In this document: one piece after another, positions 54,145-62,745 of the stretch
Position numbering within the stretch: position 1 is the first letter of the stretch
How the letters are laid out: every line of letters starts with the position of its first letter
NCBI RefSeq assembly: GCF_028331445.1
Contig: NZ_JAQMHX010000006.1
Coordinates: 248,001-312,000 of the forward strand
Direction: 5' to 3'
Source of the DNA: Candidatus Phyllobacterium onerii
GTDB taxonomy: Bacteria; Pseudomonadota; Alphaproteobacteria; Rhizobiales; Rhizobiaceae
Length of the DNA stretch: 64,000 bases
Notes under the pieces: model-generated
What the model was told of the DNA's origin: nothing
Seen by the model: only the letters and a program-made list of their open reading frames with translations
The model's database searches: none
Translations under genes and position numbers: made by a program

Positions 54145-55725
54145 ATGTCCAGTGTCTTAAGCATCGAAAGAGAGGGGGAGAGGGTTGTGGCGCAAAAAGC
54201 CGATCCCCTTCGCCACTCTCTCCTGCGCGCCGAGGGTGTCTCCAAACAATACGGACCGGTCACGGTGTTGTCCGACGTTACGCTCGATATCTTGCCGGGC
54301 GAGATCCATGCAATCATCGGCGAAAACGGAGCGGGCAAATCGACGTTCATGCGGCTTTTGTCAGGCTATATCGAGCCGACCGCCGGAACACTGGCGCTTA
54401 GTGGCCAGCATGTTCGGTTTGCCAAGCCGGAGCAGGCTCAAGATGCCGGCATTGCCCTTGTCCACCAAGAAATTTTGCTGGCCGAAGCGCTAACTGTTGC
54501 GGAAAATCTGTTTCTTGGCCGCGAGTTGACGCGAAATGGCGTCGTAGATGACCGGACGATGCGGCGTCTTGCGACGGAAAAACTTACCGAACTCGGTTGT
54601 CTGGTGTCACCGAACGCTCTTGTGCGAAACATCGCGCTGGCGGATCGACAACTTGTCCAGATTGCACGCGCGCTTCTGGACGACTACAGGATCGTCATCT
54701 TCGACGAGCCGACCGCTGTCCTCACGGGGGAAGAGGTCGAAAGACTGCTTGCCATTATTCTGCAGCTGAAGGAACAGGGCGCAGCAGTCCTATACATCAG
54801 CCATCGTCTCGATGAGGTGCAGCGGCTGGCCGACAAAGTGACAGTTCTGCGTGACGGCAAAAAGATTGGGACCTATCCCGGCCGAACTCTCAGCCAGATG
54901 GATATGGCGCGCCTTATGGTCGGCCGAGATCTCGCTGCCCTCTATCCAGAAAAGCGCACCAAAGCCGCTGGCGAGGCGATGTTAACGGTGCGTGACCTTT
55001 CTGTTCCAGGGTTCGCCAAAAACATCTCGTTCCAGGCTCACAAATCAGAGATTCTCGGTTTCGCCGGAATGATCGGCGCTGGCCGCACCGAGCTCTTCGA
55101 GGGCATCATGGGGCTGCGTCCGGCAACCGGCACCGTCGAACTTGAAGGCAAGCCGATCAATATCCGTTCGCCTCGCGCGGTGCTCGATGCCGGTATTGGT
55201 TACCTTACGGAGGACCGCAAGGGGAAAGGTCTTTTGCTTCACGAACGGCTGGCGCCCAATCTGACGCTTTCGGCACTAACCCGCTTTCACCCGGGCATTT
55301 TCCTGCGGCGATCGCGTGAGCAGGATGCCTTGAGGGCCGCGGTCGAACAGTATGACATCCGGCTTAAGAGCTTCGGGGTGAAGGCCGGACAACTTTCCGG
55401 CGGCAACCAGCAGAAACTGCTGCTTGCCAAGGTCCTGCTCATCACTCCATCCGTCGTTGTCGTCGACGAACCGACGCGGGGTATTGATATCGCCAACAAG
55501 GCCCAGATCTACGCCTTCATTCAAAGCCTAGTGGCTGAAGGGAAGGCGTGCATCGTCATCTCCTCGGAAATGCAGGAGTTGATCGGTATCTGCGATCGGA
55601 TCCTGGTGATGCGGGAAGGACGCCTAAGAGGAGAGGTCTCGGGCGACGCTATGACGGAACATAATGTAGCGCTTCTGGCGACAAGCGACGCCGCGGTCGA
55701 CGGCAACGTGGGAGGAAGAAAATGA
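54145..55725 (+). CDS. Sugar ABC transporter ATPase (second system)
   Basis: This 526-residue double-NBD ATPase is of the RbsA type. The first half has [32 protein letters not shown] and IVIFDEPTAVLTGEE. The second has [32 protein letters not shown] and [16 protein letters not shown]. It has the same design as the ATPase at 38351-39892 but is clearly diverged, so it is not a recent duplicate. It starts 10 bases after the GntR stop and overlaps the permease start (ATGA). The N-terminus is about 15 residues longer than usual; a GTG at 54187 is an alternative start. Confidence 0.92.
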   Translation: MSSVLSIEREGERVVAQKADPLRHSLLRAEGVSKQYGPVTVLSDVTLDILPGEIHAIIGENGAGKSTFMRLLSGYIEPTAGTLALSGQHVRFAKPEQAQDAGIALVHQEILLAEALTVAENLFLGRELTRNGVVDDRTMRRLATEKLTELGCLVSPNALVRNIALADRQLVQIARALLDDYRIVIFDEPTAVLTGEEVERLLAIILQLKEQGAAVLYISHRLDEVQRLADKVTVLRDGKKIGTYPGRTLSQMDMARLMVGRDLAALYPEKRTKAAGEAMLTVRDLSVPGFAKNISFQAHKSEILGFAGMIGAGRTELFEGIMGLRPATGTVELEGKPINIRSPRAVLDAGIGYLTEDRKGKGLLLHERLAPNLTLSALTRFHPGIFLRRSREQDALRAAVEQYDIRLKSFGVKAGQLSGGNQQKLLLAKVLLITPSVVVVDEPTRGIDIANKAQIYAFIQSLVAEGKACIVISSEMQELIGICDRILVMREGRLRGEVSGDAMTEHNVALLATSDAAVDGNVGGRK

Positions 55726-56714
55726 CAATTATAGCGAGTTCGACGGCGATCCGGCCTGAGCGGGAATGGAATATCGGCTGGACAGATGTGGGCCCCTTTG
55801 TCGCTCTCGTCGTGCTGATGCTGATCGGGTTTCTGATCAATCCGGATTTTCTTTCGGCAACAAACCTCGGCAACGTTGTCACGCGAAGCGCTTTCATTGC
55901 TATTATCGCTGTTGGGGCGACATTCGTGATCTCATCTGGAGGATTGGATCTTTCGGTCGGATCGATGGCCGCCTTCATTACCGGGATAACCATCATGTTC
56001 ATGAACAGGATGGCACCGGAATGGGGCGTATTAGCAATTCCGGCCGGAATGACGGTGGCAATTGTCGTCGGCCTTCTTTGTGGCCTGATGAACGGCCTGA
56101 TAGTTACAATCGGCAAGATCGAGCCATTCATTGCTACGCTCGGCACGATGGGCATCTTCAGGGCGCTGATCACCTACATGTCCGACGGGGGCTCAATCCC
56201 TATCGATCGCAGCCTTCGCGACGCCTATCGCCCCGTTTACTTTGGCACGTTTGTAGGGATACCGCTGCCGATCATCATCTCGGTGGCAGTCGCCGCAGTC
56301 GCCTCCTTCATTCTTTACAAGATGAAGTACGGAAGAAAATGCGCGGCTGTAGGGGCTAACGAGGATGTCGCGCGCTACTCAGGCATTTCGATAATCAAGA
56401 CACGCACTATCGCATACGCCATTCAGGGCACATGCGTCGCTGTCGCCGCAATATGCTATGTGCCTCGCCTCGGCGCGGCAACGCCGACCACGGGGGTACT
56501 TTGGGAGCTGCAGGTTATCACCGCGGTTGTTATTGGCGGAACGGCTCTCCGTGGAGGCAAGGGCCATGTTTGGGGGACGGTCGCTGGCGCCGTCATCCTT
56601 GAACTCATTGCCAACTTGATGGTGTTGTCCGACTTCGTCTCGGAATATCTCGTGGCGGGTGTCCAAGGGGTCATCATCATCATCGCCATGCTTATCCAAC
56701 GGTTTTCGAAATAA
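55722..56714 (+). CDS. Sugar ABC transporter permease (second system)
   Basis: A 330-residue inner-membrane permease of the RbsC class. It has GGLDLSVGSMAAFITG, GLMNGLIVTIGKIEPFIATLGTMG (in part), GANEDVARYSGISI, and VIGGTALRGGKGHVWGTVAGA. It is coupled to the ATPase gene by a four-base overlap with GGAGG before the start, and is followed by the binding-protein gene 57 bases on. As in the first system, only one permease gene is present. Confidence 0.92.
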   Translation: MTIIASSTAIRPEREWNIGWTDVGPFVALVVLMLIGFLINPDFLSATNLGNVVTRSAFIAIIAVGATFVISSGGLDLSVGSMAAFITGITIMFMNRMAPEWGVLAIPAGMTVAIVVGLLCGLMNGLIVTIGKIEPFIATLGTMGIFRALITYMSDGGSIPIDRSLRDAYRPVYFGTFVGIPLPIIISVAVAAVASFILYKMKYGRKCAAVGANEDVARYSGISIIKTRTIAYAIQGTCVAVAAICYVPRLGAATPTTGVLWELQVITAVVIGGTALRGGKGHVWGTVAGAVILELIANLMVLSDFVSEYLVAGVQGVIIIIAMLIQRFSK

Positions 56715-56771
56715 TCCGCGTCTGGACCGCGCGGGTTCCTAATTGTTGAGTCCAAATTCTGGGAGGAAAGA

Positions 56772-57722
56772 ATGTCTACTACGAAATGGATTGCGGCTGC
56801 CGCCGTGGGTGCACTATTGATCGCCGGCCAGGCGCTGGCTGCCGACAAGAAGGTTGTTGCGGTATCGATACCAGCAGCCGACCACGGCTGGACGGCCGGC
56901 ATCGTCTATCATGCACAGGCTGCTGCCAAGGAAATCAACGCCGCCTTTCCGAATGTTGAAGTCATCGTGAAGACTTCACCATCAGCGTCGGCTCAGGTGA
57001 GCGCCTTGGAGGATCTCTCGGCAGGGCGTAAGCTCGACGCGCTGGTGATTTTGCCATATACCTCTGAGGAACTGACGACGCCGGTCAAGGCTGTCAAGGA
57101 CGCGGGCACTTTCATCACCGTCGTCGACCGAGGTCTGAATGACTCGTCGATCCAGGACCTGTACCTTGCCGGTGACAACATCGCCGTGGGACGAAACACC
57201 GCAAAGTTCCTGATCGACAGACTTGAAGGTAAGGGCAATCTCGTCGTCCTGCGTGGCATCCCTACCGTCATCGATGACGAACGCATCAAGGGATTCCAGG
57301 ATGCGATCCAAGGCACCGATCTGAAGGTGTTGGATATCCAGTATGCAAACTGGAACAGTGATGAAGCCTTCAAATTAATGCAGGACTATCTCGCAAAGTA
57401 TCCACAGATTGATGCGGTGTGGGCCAATGACGACGATATGCTTCTTGGCGTGCTGGAAGCCGTGAAACAATCGGGGCGCAAGGATATCAAACTGGCGCTC
57501 GGTGGTAATGGCATGAAGGACATCGTCAAGAAGGTCATCGACGGCGATGCAATGACACCCGTAGAGACACCTTATCCACCTGCCATGATCAAGACGGCAA
57601 TCTATATGACTGTCGCCAACATCGTCGGCCAAGCGCCTGTGCGCGGCACAGTAAAACTCGATGCGCCGCTGATCACCCAGGAGAACGCGAAGGAGTATTA
57701 CTTTCCGGATTCACCGTTCTGA
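56772..57722 (+). CDS. Sugar ABC transporter substrate-binding protein (second system)
   Basis: This 316-residue exported protein has a signal peptide (MSTTKWIAAAAVGALLIAG, cleavage after ALA near residue 23). The ribose-binding-type mature domain has VVAVSIPAADHGWTAGIVYH, LDALVILPYTSEELTTPVKA, FITVVDRGLND, AVWANDDDMLLGVLEAV and ALGGNGMKDIVKKVIDG. GGGAGGAAAG precedes the ATG. The conserved aromatic and Asp/Arg positions suggest a cyclic sugar or sugar-like ligand, not identified. The order ATPase-permease-binding protein is opposite to the first operon, where the binding protein comes first. Confidence 0.9.
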   Translation: MSTTKWIAAAAVGALLIAGQALAADKKVVAVSIPAADHGWTAGIVYHAQAAAKEINAAFPNVEVIVKTSPSASAQVSALEDLSAGRKLDALVILPYTSEELTTPVKAVKDAGTFITVVDRGLNDSSIQDLYLAGDNIAVGRNTAKFLIDRLEGKGNLVVLRGIPTVIDDERIKGFQDAIQGTDLKVLDIQYANWNSDEAFKLMQDYLAKYPQIDAVWANDDDMLLGVLEAVKQSGRKDIKLALGGNGMKDIVKKVIDGDAMTPVETPYPPAMIKTAIYMTVANIVGQAPVRGTVKLDAPLITQENAKEYYFPDSPF

Positions 57723-57777
57723 ACATTCACTAACGAGGCCGCGCGCGCCGCCTCAACCTATCCAAGAGGAGCAAATC

Positions 57778-58392
57778 ATGCCAGGCAAGAAGATACTGAT
57801 GCTGACCGGTGAGTTCACCGAGGAATATGAAATTTTCGTCTACCAACAGGCGATGGAGGCCGTTGGACACACGGTGCATGTAATCTGCCCCGACAAGAAA
57901 GCCGGCGACCTGATCAAGACATCACTCCACGACTTCGAAGGAGATCAGACTTATACCGAAAAGCTCGGTCACTTCTTTACAATCAACAAGACTTTCTCGG
58001 AGGCCGAGGCACAGCTTGATCAATATCATGCCGTCTACGCTGCAGGCGGCCGCGGCCCTGAATATATCCGTACCGACAAGCGCGTGCAGGCGATCGTCCG
58101 GCACTTTCATGACAAGCAGAAACCAATCTTTACGATTTGCCACGGCGTGCAGATTCTTATTGCGGTGGATGGCGTCGTACGCGGCAAAAAAGTAGGCGCG
58201 TTGGGCGCTTGCGAGCCGGAGGTAACGCTTGCAGGCGGCACTTACGTCGATCTATCGCCGACAGAAGCCTATGTTGATGGCACGATGGTGTCCGCCAAGG
58301 GTTGGACTGCACTGGCAGCCTTTATCAGGGAATGCCTCAAAGTGCTGGGAACGGAAATCCACCACAGCGAAGACGTTGCGAAAGCTGCGTGA
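57778..58392 (+). CDS. DJ-1/PfpI-family protein
   Basis: This 204-residue protein is of the class I glutamine amidotransferase-like DJ-1/PfpI superfamily. It starts KKILMLTGEFTEEYEIFVYQQAM. The conserved glutamate is in GEFTEE, AAGGRGPEYIR precedes the elbow, and the nucleophile cysteine lies in IFTICHGVQILIA (~120). Members act as glyoxalases, deglycases, chaperones or hydrolases. It follows the binding protein on the same strand with its own GAGG site, so it may remove reactive carbonyls arising from the imported compound. Function is inferred from family and context only. Confidence 0.87.
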   Translation: MPGKKILMLTGEFTEEYEIFVYQQAMEAVGHTVHVICPDKKAGDLIKTSLHDFEGDQTYTEKLGHFFTINKTFSEAEAQLDQYHAVYAAGGRGPEYIRTDKRVQAIVRHFHDKQKPIFTICHGVQILIAVDGVVRGKKVGALGACEPEVTLAGGTYVDLSPTEAYVDGTMVSAKGWTALAAFIRECLKVLGTEIHHSEDVAKAA

Positions 58393-58685
58393 CAGCTTGC
58401 TGGAAATTCACAAGGAACAGCGGATGGCCATCCAAAATGGGAGGCCATCCGGCTCCCTGTTTGACACTGTCTTGAACAGTTAGGTTCCATTAGTATTCGA
58501 CAAGGCTTACTGCCTCACTCGGTGGCAACGTTTTAGGCGCTAATACGCGTTGAGGCCAGCACGCACGAGAATGCCGCTGACGACCATGGGAACCCGCCTA
58601 TTTTGGTATTCTCGACAGGACACATCGCCCCGAAGACGTTATGACCGCGGCAAGGCGGCTCGGAGCAACCAGCTTGGGGATAGAA

Positions 58686-58910
58686 ATGCTCGTTTCGCTC
58701 TTTATTGTCTGCTACTTCGCGTATGCGGTCTACGTCTTCGTTCCGATGTTAACGAAAGCGTGGCATTCAGAAATTTGGTTTGGCCGGGGCGCTGAATACA
58801 GCAGGGTAAACAATCCGAAAATGTATTGGTTCGGCATGGCCTTTGGAGCATTCAACATCCTGTTTCCGATGTTTATTCTGTGGATGCTGATTGTTTACGG
58901 AGCGCGTTGA
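58686..58910 (+). CDS. Small membrane protein of unknown function
   Basis: This 74-residue protein has two membrane helices (MLVSLFIVCYFAYAVYVFVPML and FGMAFGAFNILFPMFILWMLIVYG) joined by a loop KAWHSEIWFGRGAEYSRVNNPK. I do not recognise it. GGGGAT precedes the ATG at 58686; a start 15 codons earlier (58641) is possible. It is the last gene before tRNA-Arg(ACG). The 293 bases before it contain an 8-bp stem (GGATGGCC / GGCCATCC, 58422-58450) that may end the transporter transcript. Confidence 0.55.
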   Translation: MLVSLFIVCYFAYAVYVFVPMLTKAWHSEIWFGRGAEYSRVNNPKMYWFGMAFGAFNILFPMFILWMLIVYGAR

Positions 58911-59039
58911 CGGCGCGCCTTGGATTCATGATTCCCGCTCTTCGGACAGCCAAATGTTACCCGAGAGGTTACCTCGAAGGCAAAATGCTCCAGCGGTGAT
59001 TTTCCGTTGATTCAAATCGCTTGGTGATTTCGTGAGTTG

Positions 59040-59067
59040 ATGGCGCGCCCGAAAGGATTCGAACCTC
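59040..59067. repeat. Direct repeat, right copy (equals 36926-36953)
   Basis: Twenty-eight bases covering the CCA end, acceptor 3' strand and most of the T-arm of tRNA-Arg(ACG) are identical to the left copy 22.1 kb away, in the same orientation. Sequence on the 3' side differs, as expected at the two ends of an inserted element. Confidence 0.7.
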
Positions 59068-59117
59068 TGACCCCCAGATTCGTAGTCTGGTGCTCTATCC
59101 AGCTGAGCTACGGGCGC
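59041..59117 (-). tRNA. tRNA-Arg (anticodon ACG)
   Basis: A 77-base tRNA on the minus strand. The acceptor stem is GCGCCCG / CGGGCGC with a G discriminator and encoded CCA, the D-arm AGCTCAGCTGGATAGAGC, the anticodon loop GACTACGAATC with anticodon ACG, and the T-arm GAGGTTCGAATCCTT. Its 3' end faces the sugar/polyol block, and its 3' 27 bases plus one flanking base recur exactly at 36926-36953. Confidence 0.96.
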
Positions 59118-59243
59118 GTGCCACAATGCGCGTTAGTCTGCGCAGCGCGGTTGGTAATCGGTTGAGCTATGAATTGCAAGCAGCTTCGCTTAAAAAACCT
59201 CAACTATTTTCAGATGGATTGCAGGTTGCGGTTTCTTTGGAGG

Positions 59244-60197
59244 CTAAAGACTACGGCCGATGGCCAGATATTTATCGCGCCGATCCTGTCTAAGCATGTC
59301 GCGATCCATATTGCCCATGGATTTGAGAGCTACGTTGATAATGTTGCCCGTTGCCTCGATCGCTGCATCCTTGCCGCGGTGCGCGCCGCCCATCGGTTCG
59401 GGAATTATGCCATCGATGATCTTCAATTCGTAAAGATCCTGAGCGGTAATGCGCATGGAGGTCGCCGCATCCTTGGCCCGCGTGGAATCGTGCCAGAGAA
59501 TGGATGCTGCACCCTCCGGTGAAATCACCGAGTAGATGGAATGTTCGAGCATGTAGACACGGTTGGCCGTGGCGATCGCTATGGCTCCGCCGGACCCGCC
59601 TTCTCCGATGATAACCGAGACGATCGGCACTTTCAGATTGAGGCAAGCGGCGGTCGAGCGGGCAATGGCCTCCGCCTGTCCGCGCTCTTCCGCCGCGATC
59701 CCCGGAAAGGCACCCGCTGTATCGACGAGCGTAATCACCGGCAAGTTGAAACGGTCAGCCAGATCCATGATGCGCACGGCCTTGCGATAGCCTTCGGGCA
59801 TGGCCATGCCGAAATTGTGTTTGAGGCGTGTCTTGGTGTCGTTGCCTTTTTCCTGCCCGATAACGGCGACGGCTTGACCATTGAAGCGGGCGAGACCGGC
59901 CTGGACAGCATCATCGTCCGCGTAGTTGCGGTCACCTGCAAGCGGCGTGAAATCGGTGAAGAGCTTGGAGATATAGTCCACACAGTGAGGGCGGTCCGGG
60001 TGACGCGCAATCTGCGCCTTCTGCCAGGGGGTGAGCTTGCGGTAAAGATCGCGCAACGCCTCGGCGGACCTTTTTTCCAACCGCATGATCTCTTCGTTGG
60101 TGTCGAGAGCGTCGCCTTCCTCGGCGAGCTTCTTCAACTCGAGAATTTTGCCGTCGAGATCAGCAACCGGCTTTTCAAAGTCAAGGTAGTTGTACAT
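59244..60197 (-). CDS. accA: Acetyl-CoA carboxylase carboxyltransferase, alpha subunit
   Basis: AccA forms with AccD the carboxyltransferase that moves the carboxyl from biotin to acetyl-CoA, the first step of fatty-acid synthesis. The 317-residue protein begins [18 protein letters not shown], the Rhizobiales AccA start. It contains [41 protein letters not shown] (in part), [21 protein letters not shown] and [32 protein letters not shown] (in part), the enolate-stabilising region. The frame is open to 60263 but the extra part is not conserved. The ribosome-binding site is poor. Confidence 0.95.
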   Translation of the reverse strand: MYNYLDFEKPVADLDGKILELKKLAEEGDALDTNEEIMRLEKRSAEALRDLYRKLTPWQKAQIARHPDRPHCVDYISKLFTDFTPLAGDRNYADDDAVQAGLARFNGQAVAVIGQEKGNDTKTRLKHNFGMAMPEGYRKAVRIMDLADRFNLPVITLVDTAGAFPGIAAEERGQAEAIARSTAACLNLKVPIVSVIIGEGGSGGAIAIATANRVYMLEHSIYSVISPEGAASILWHDSTRAKDAATSMRITAQDLYELKIIDGIIPEPMGGAHRGKDAAIEATGNIINVALKSMGNMDRDMLRQDRRDKYLAIGRSL

Positions 60198-60337
60198 GGA
60201 CGAGGGGTCTGCCTGCAAAACGGTGGATTTTTCACGACCTAACTGGCTGTTGCCGAGGCGCATGTCAAGGAAGCAAGGCTGAGATCATGCATTGGCGGCG
60301 CACGTTATAGAGGGAATTGCGGCAAAGGGATGGTGGT

Positions 60338-60838
60338 TTATTTGGCGGGACTCTTGCGTTTCACCGGCTTGGCGGCATTTGAGCGCCTCGCGCGCTTTGG
60401 GGTCTTGCTGCGCTGCCAGCCAATCCATCTGCCTTCACCTGCATAGTTGTGAAAGCCGCCAGCTGCTGCGATCAGTCCCTGCCGCACTTCGTCTAGATCA
60501 AGCCCCGACAGATTTTGCAGGAGAACTGGTGGCAGGTGATCGATGTCGAGCCAAGTCTGGTCAAAATAGATGTGTTCCGGTCCGCTTTCGCTGGTTACAG
60601 CAAAGAACCAGCGGCCTTCCATGACATCGCCGAACCACGGATCAGGAAACATGGAGGGCGAGAAGTCAAATCCAAACGCTGTTATTTCATCCCAGCGCCA
60701 GCTTTGCCGCCAATTCATTGTGCGGGCCAAATGGCTGGAGCGGCTAAATCCCGTTTCGTCAAAGTGGATCACTTCGCTGTCGGGTTCGACAGACGATGAC
60801 TCTGATCTGTAAAACAATCTCTTCAACAGCTGCCACAT
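60338..60838 (-). CDS. Conserved hypothetical protein
   Basis: This ~166-residue protein is of no family I can name. It begins MWQLLKRLFYRSE and has an aromatic-rich body: VIHFDETGFSRSSHLARTMNW, WDEITAFGFDFSPSMFPDPW, RWFFAVTSESGPEHIYFDQTW. A Lys/Arg/Ala tail (KTPKRARRSNAAKPVKRKSPAK in parts) ends it. It looks cytoplasmic. GGCGG upstream supports the start at 60838; starts at 60844 or 60871 are possible. It lies between xerD and accA on the same strand, a position shared with hypothetical genes in related genomes. Confidence 0.7.
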   Translation of the reverse strand: MWQLLKRLFYRSESSSVEPDSEVIHFDETGFSRSSHLARTMNWRQSWRWDEITAFGFDFSPSMFPDPWFGDVMEGRWFFAVTSESGPEHIYFDQTWLDIDHLPPVLLQNLSGLDLDEVRQGLIAAAGGFHNYAGEGRWIGWQRSKTPKRARRSNAAKPVKRKSPAK

Positions 60839-60885
60839 GGCCATTCCGCCAGTTTGCTGGGTCCACTCCATCGGTGAGCCAGCAT

Positions 60886-61812
60886 TTAGTCTGCCAGAGG
60901 GTGATGCTCCGTGACAAGCTGATGCAGCCGCTCTTCCATCACATGTGTGTAAATTTGCGTGGTCGAAATATCCGAATGGCCGAGTAGTTGTTGCACAGCG
61001 CGCAGGTCCGCGCCGTTTTGCAAGAGATGGCTGGCAAAGGCATGACGCAAAACATGGGGCGATATCGCCGATGTTTTAAGGCCCGCTCGCGCAGCAAGCC
61101 CTTTCAGTTCCCGTGCGAACACCTGTCGTGCGAGAAAGCCGCTTTCGGATATGGCCGGGAACAACCAGACACTGGCGGAGAGATTGGGCAATGCGTCACG
61201 CACCGCCAAATACTTTGCCATCGCGTCGCGCGCCTTGCCAGATAAGGGGACGACACGATCTTTCGAACCTTTGCCGCGAACCATGAGGAAGCGACTGTCC
61301 GAGCGTGCGACCGTCACCGGGAGACCAACAAGTTCAGAGACACGCAGGCCCGTTGCATAAAGAATTTCGAGCAACGCATGTAGTCGCAGCGCCTGGAGAT
61401 GAACGGCACCAGATGATTGTGCGTCAAGGGTCTCTTCCTCAGCACGGGAAAGCAGTTTTTCCACATCAGACTCGCTAAGAATTTTTGGCAAGGAGCGGTC
61501 CTTTTTCGGCGTGTCCAGCGTGCTGGTCGGATCGTCGGTACGAATATTCTCCATATAAAGAAAGCGAAAGAACTGGCGCAGGGCCGAAAGCCGCCGCGCT
61601 TGAGACGTGGCTGCGTAACCCCGTCCGGCGATGTCGTCGAGATAGGATCGTATTGTTCCGGGCTCCGCAAAGGTCAACTGGATACCTGTTGCAACGCTGA
61701 ACCCTGCAGCATCTTCCAGATCCCGCCGATACGAATCCAACGTGTTTTGGGCGGCACCACGTTCGGCGCTCATCATTTCGAGGAAAGTCTCTATAGCTGC
61801 TGCTGCTCGCAT
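60886..61812 (-). CDS. xerD: Site-specific tyrosine recombinase XerD
   Basis: XerD acts with XerC at the dif site to resolve chromosome dimers. The 308-residue protein has an N-terminal SAM-like DNA-binding domain ([23 protein letters not shown], in part). The catalytic set is complete: R in [12 protein letters not shown] (~157), K in [12 protein letters not shown], HxxR in [15 protein letters not shown] (~254-257), H in [10 protein letters not shown] and the nucleophile Y in QIYTHV (~286). Its length and its position beside aroK and accA mark it as the housekeeping enzyme, not an island integrase. The ATG is five bases from the stop of the small membrane protein gene upstream. Confidence 0.93.
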   Translation of the reverse strand: MRAAAAIETFLEMMSAERGAAQNTLDSYRRDLEDAAGFSVATGIQLTFAEPGTIRSYLDDIAGRGYAATSQARRLSALRQFFRFLYMENIRTDDPTSTLDTPKKDRSLPKILSESDVEKLLSRAEEETLDAQSSGAVHLQALRLHALLEILYATGLRVSELVGLPVTVARSDSRFLMVRGKGSKDRVVPLSGKARDAMAKYLAVRDALPNLSASVWLFPAISESGFLARQVFARELKGLAARAGLKTSAISPHVLRHAFASHLLQNGADLRAVQQLLGHSDISTTQIYTHVMEERLHQLVTEHHPLAD

Positions 61813-61816
61813 TGGC

Positions 61817-62023
61817 TTATTTCGGGGTATCCGGCTTCGGATTAAGTTTTTCAGAGGGAATACGAATGGTCATTTCCGTCTGCGTGGGGTGCACGAAAGT
61901 CACCAGCGCAACCATGCCGGCATAGACGAGCCCCGCGAGAATCGCGAGGATGAAAATCAATCGTGTAAGCGTTGGCATTTTCTGTTTGAATCGTTCTTTG
62001 TCGGCTTTGGCACTGGGTTCCAT
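61817..62023 (-). CDS. Small single-pass membrane protein
   Basis: A 68-residue protein with a basic N-terminus ([19 protein letters not shown]) has one membrane helix ([24 protein letters not shown]). A short tail contains [16 protein letters not shown]. The function is unknown. It is transcribed with xerD (four bases between stop and start) and divergent from aroK. Confidence 0.7.
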   Translation of the reverse strand: MEPSAKADKERFKQKMPTLTRLIFILAILAGLVYAGMVALVTFVHPTQTEMTIRIPSEKLNPKPDTPK

Positions 62024-62121
62024 AATCCTGCAGCGGAAACCCTTATGATTTGATGAAGCTTGCGTCTTCTAATGCCATAGTTTGCTTGACGACAGCACGG
62101 TTTTCCTGTCGAAACGCAATT

Positions 62122-62745
62122 ATGAATATGACTGAAGACATAGTTGGGGCAGCCGAGATCGCGGAGCTTGCCAAGTCCATCAGAGAGCGCCTCGGACATA
62201 GGTCCATCGTGCTTATCGGACTGATGGGCGCGGGCAAATCCACAGTCGGCAAAAAACTGGCGGCACTGGTCGAACTGCCATTCTTCGACGCTGACAACGA
62301 AATCGAAAAAGTCTCGACCATGACTATTCCAGAACTTTTCGAAGCCTATGGAGAAGCCGAATTTCGGGACCTCGAGCGGCGTGTTATTGCCCGCATGCTG
62401 GAAAATGGACCGATCGTGCTGGCGACCGGCGGCGGTGCTTATATGAATGAGCTTACGCGCAAAGCTATCGCTTCGGAGGGTATTTCGCTCTGGCTGAAAG
62501 CTGAACTTGATGTGCTGATGGCGCGTGTTGCGCGCAAACAGAACCGGCCGCTTTTGAAAAACGATAATCCCCGAGGTGTGATGGAACGGCTTATGACCGA
62601 GCGCCACCCGATTTATTCGATCGCCGATCTGGTGGTGAACTCCCGCGAAGAAAACAAGGAAATTATTGCCTTCGAAGCAATGCAGGCAATTGCCGGCCAT
62701 CTTGACGGCATCGCACCCCGCAGCAATGAGGAATCCGGTTCATGA
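62122..62745 (+). CDS. aroK: Shikimate kinase
   Basis: AroK phosphorylates shikimate with ATP in the chorismate pathway. The 207-residue protein has the P-loop [17 protein letters not shown] (~32-48) and the shikimate site [23 protein letters not shown] and [10 protein letters not shown] (the GGG loop) are followed by the lid [20 protein letters not shown] (in part). The start lies at one of two nearby ATGs (62122 used, 62128 possible); neither has a strong Shine-Dalgarno site, and the frame open from 62050 was rejected. It overlaps aroB by four bases. Confidence 0.95.
   Translation: MNMTEDIVGAAEIAELAKSIRERLGHRSIVLIGLMGAGKSTVGKKLAALVELPFFDADNEIEKVSTMTIPELFEAYGEAEFRDLERRVIARMLENGPIVLATGGGAYMNELTRKAIASEGISLWLKAELDVLMARVARKQNRPLLKNDNPRGVMERLMTERHPIYSIADLVVNSREENKEIIAFEAMQAIAGHLDGIAPRSNEESGS

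Larger units (their letters stand above)
36926..59067. mobile_element. Putative tRNA-Arg-bounded genomic island for sugar/polyol use
   Basis: About 22 kb lie between a degenerate and an intact copy of tRNA-Arg(ACG), oriented alike, with 28 identical bases at the 3' ends. The intact tRNA points its 3' end into the block, the geometry expected when an element enters a tRNA 3' end. All genes inside are accessory (two ABC sugar importers, catabolic enzymes, two regulators), while both flanks are core. No integrase, relaxase or transposase was seen inside, so if it was a mobile island it is now stripped or was moved by an enzyme encoded elsewhere. The repeat is observed; the island interpretation is inferred. 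Confidence 0.5.

Noticed and set aside
58422-58450. Strong terminator after the DJ-1 gene
   Set aside because: The 8-bp stem has a 13-base loop and no T-run, so it was mentioned only as a possibility.
60886-61812. xerD as the integrase of the putative island
   Set aside because: It lies outside the repeat-bounded block, has housekeeping XerD length and motifs, and sits in the usual accA-xerD-aroK neighbourhood.
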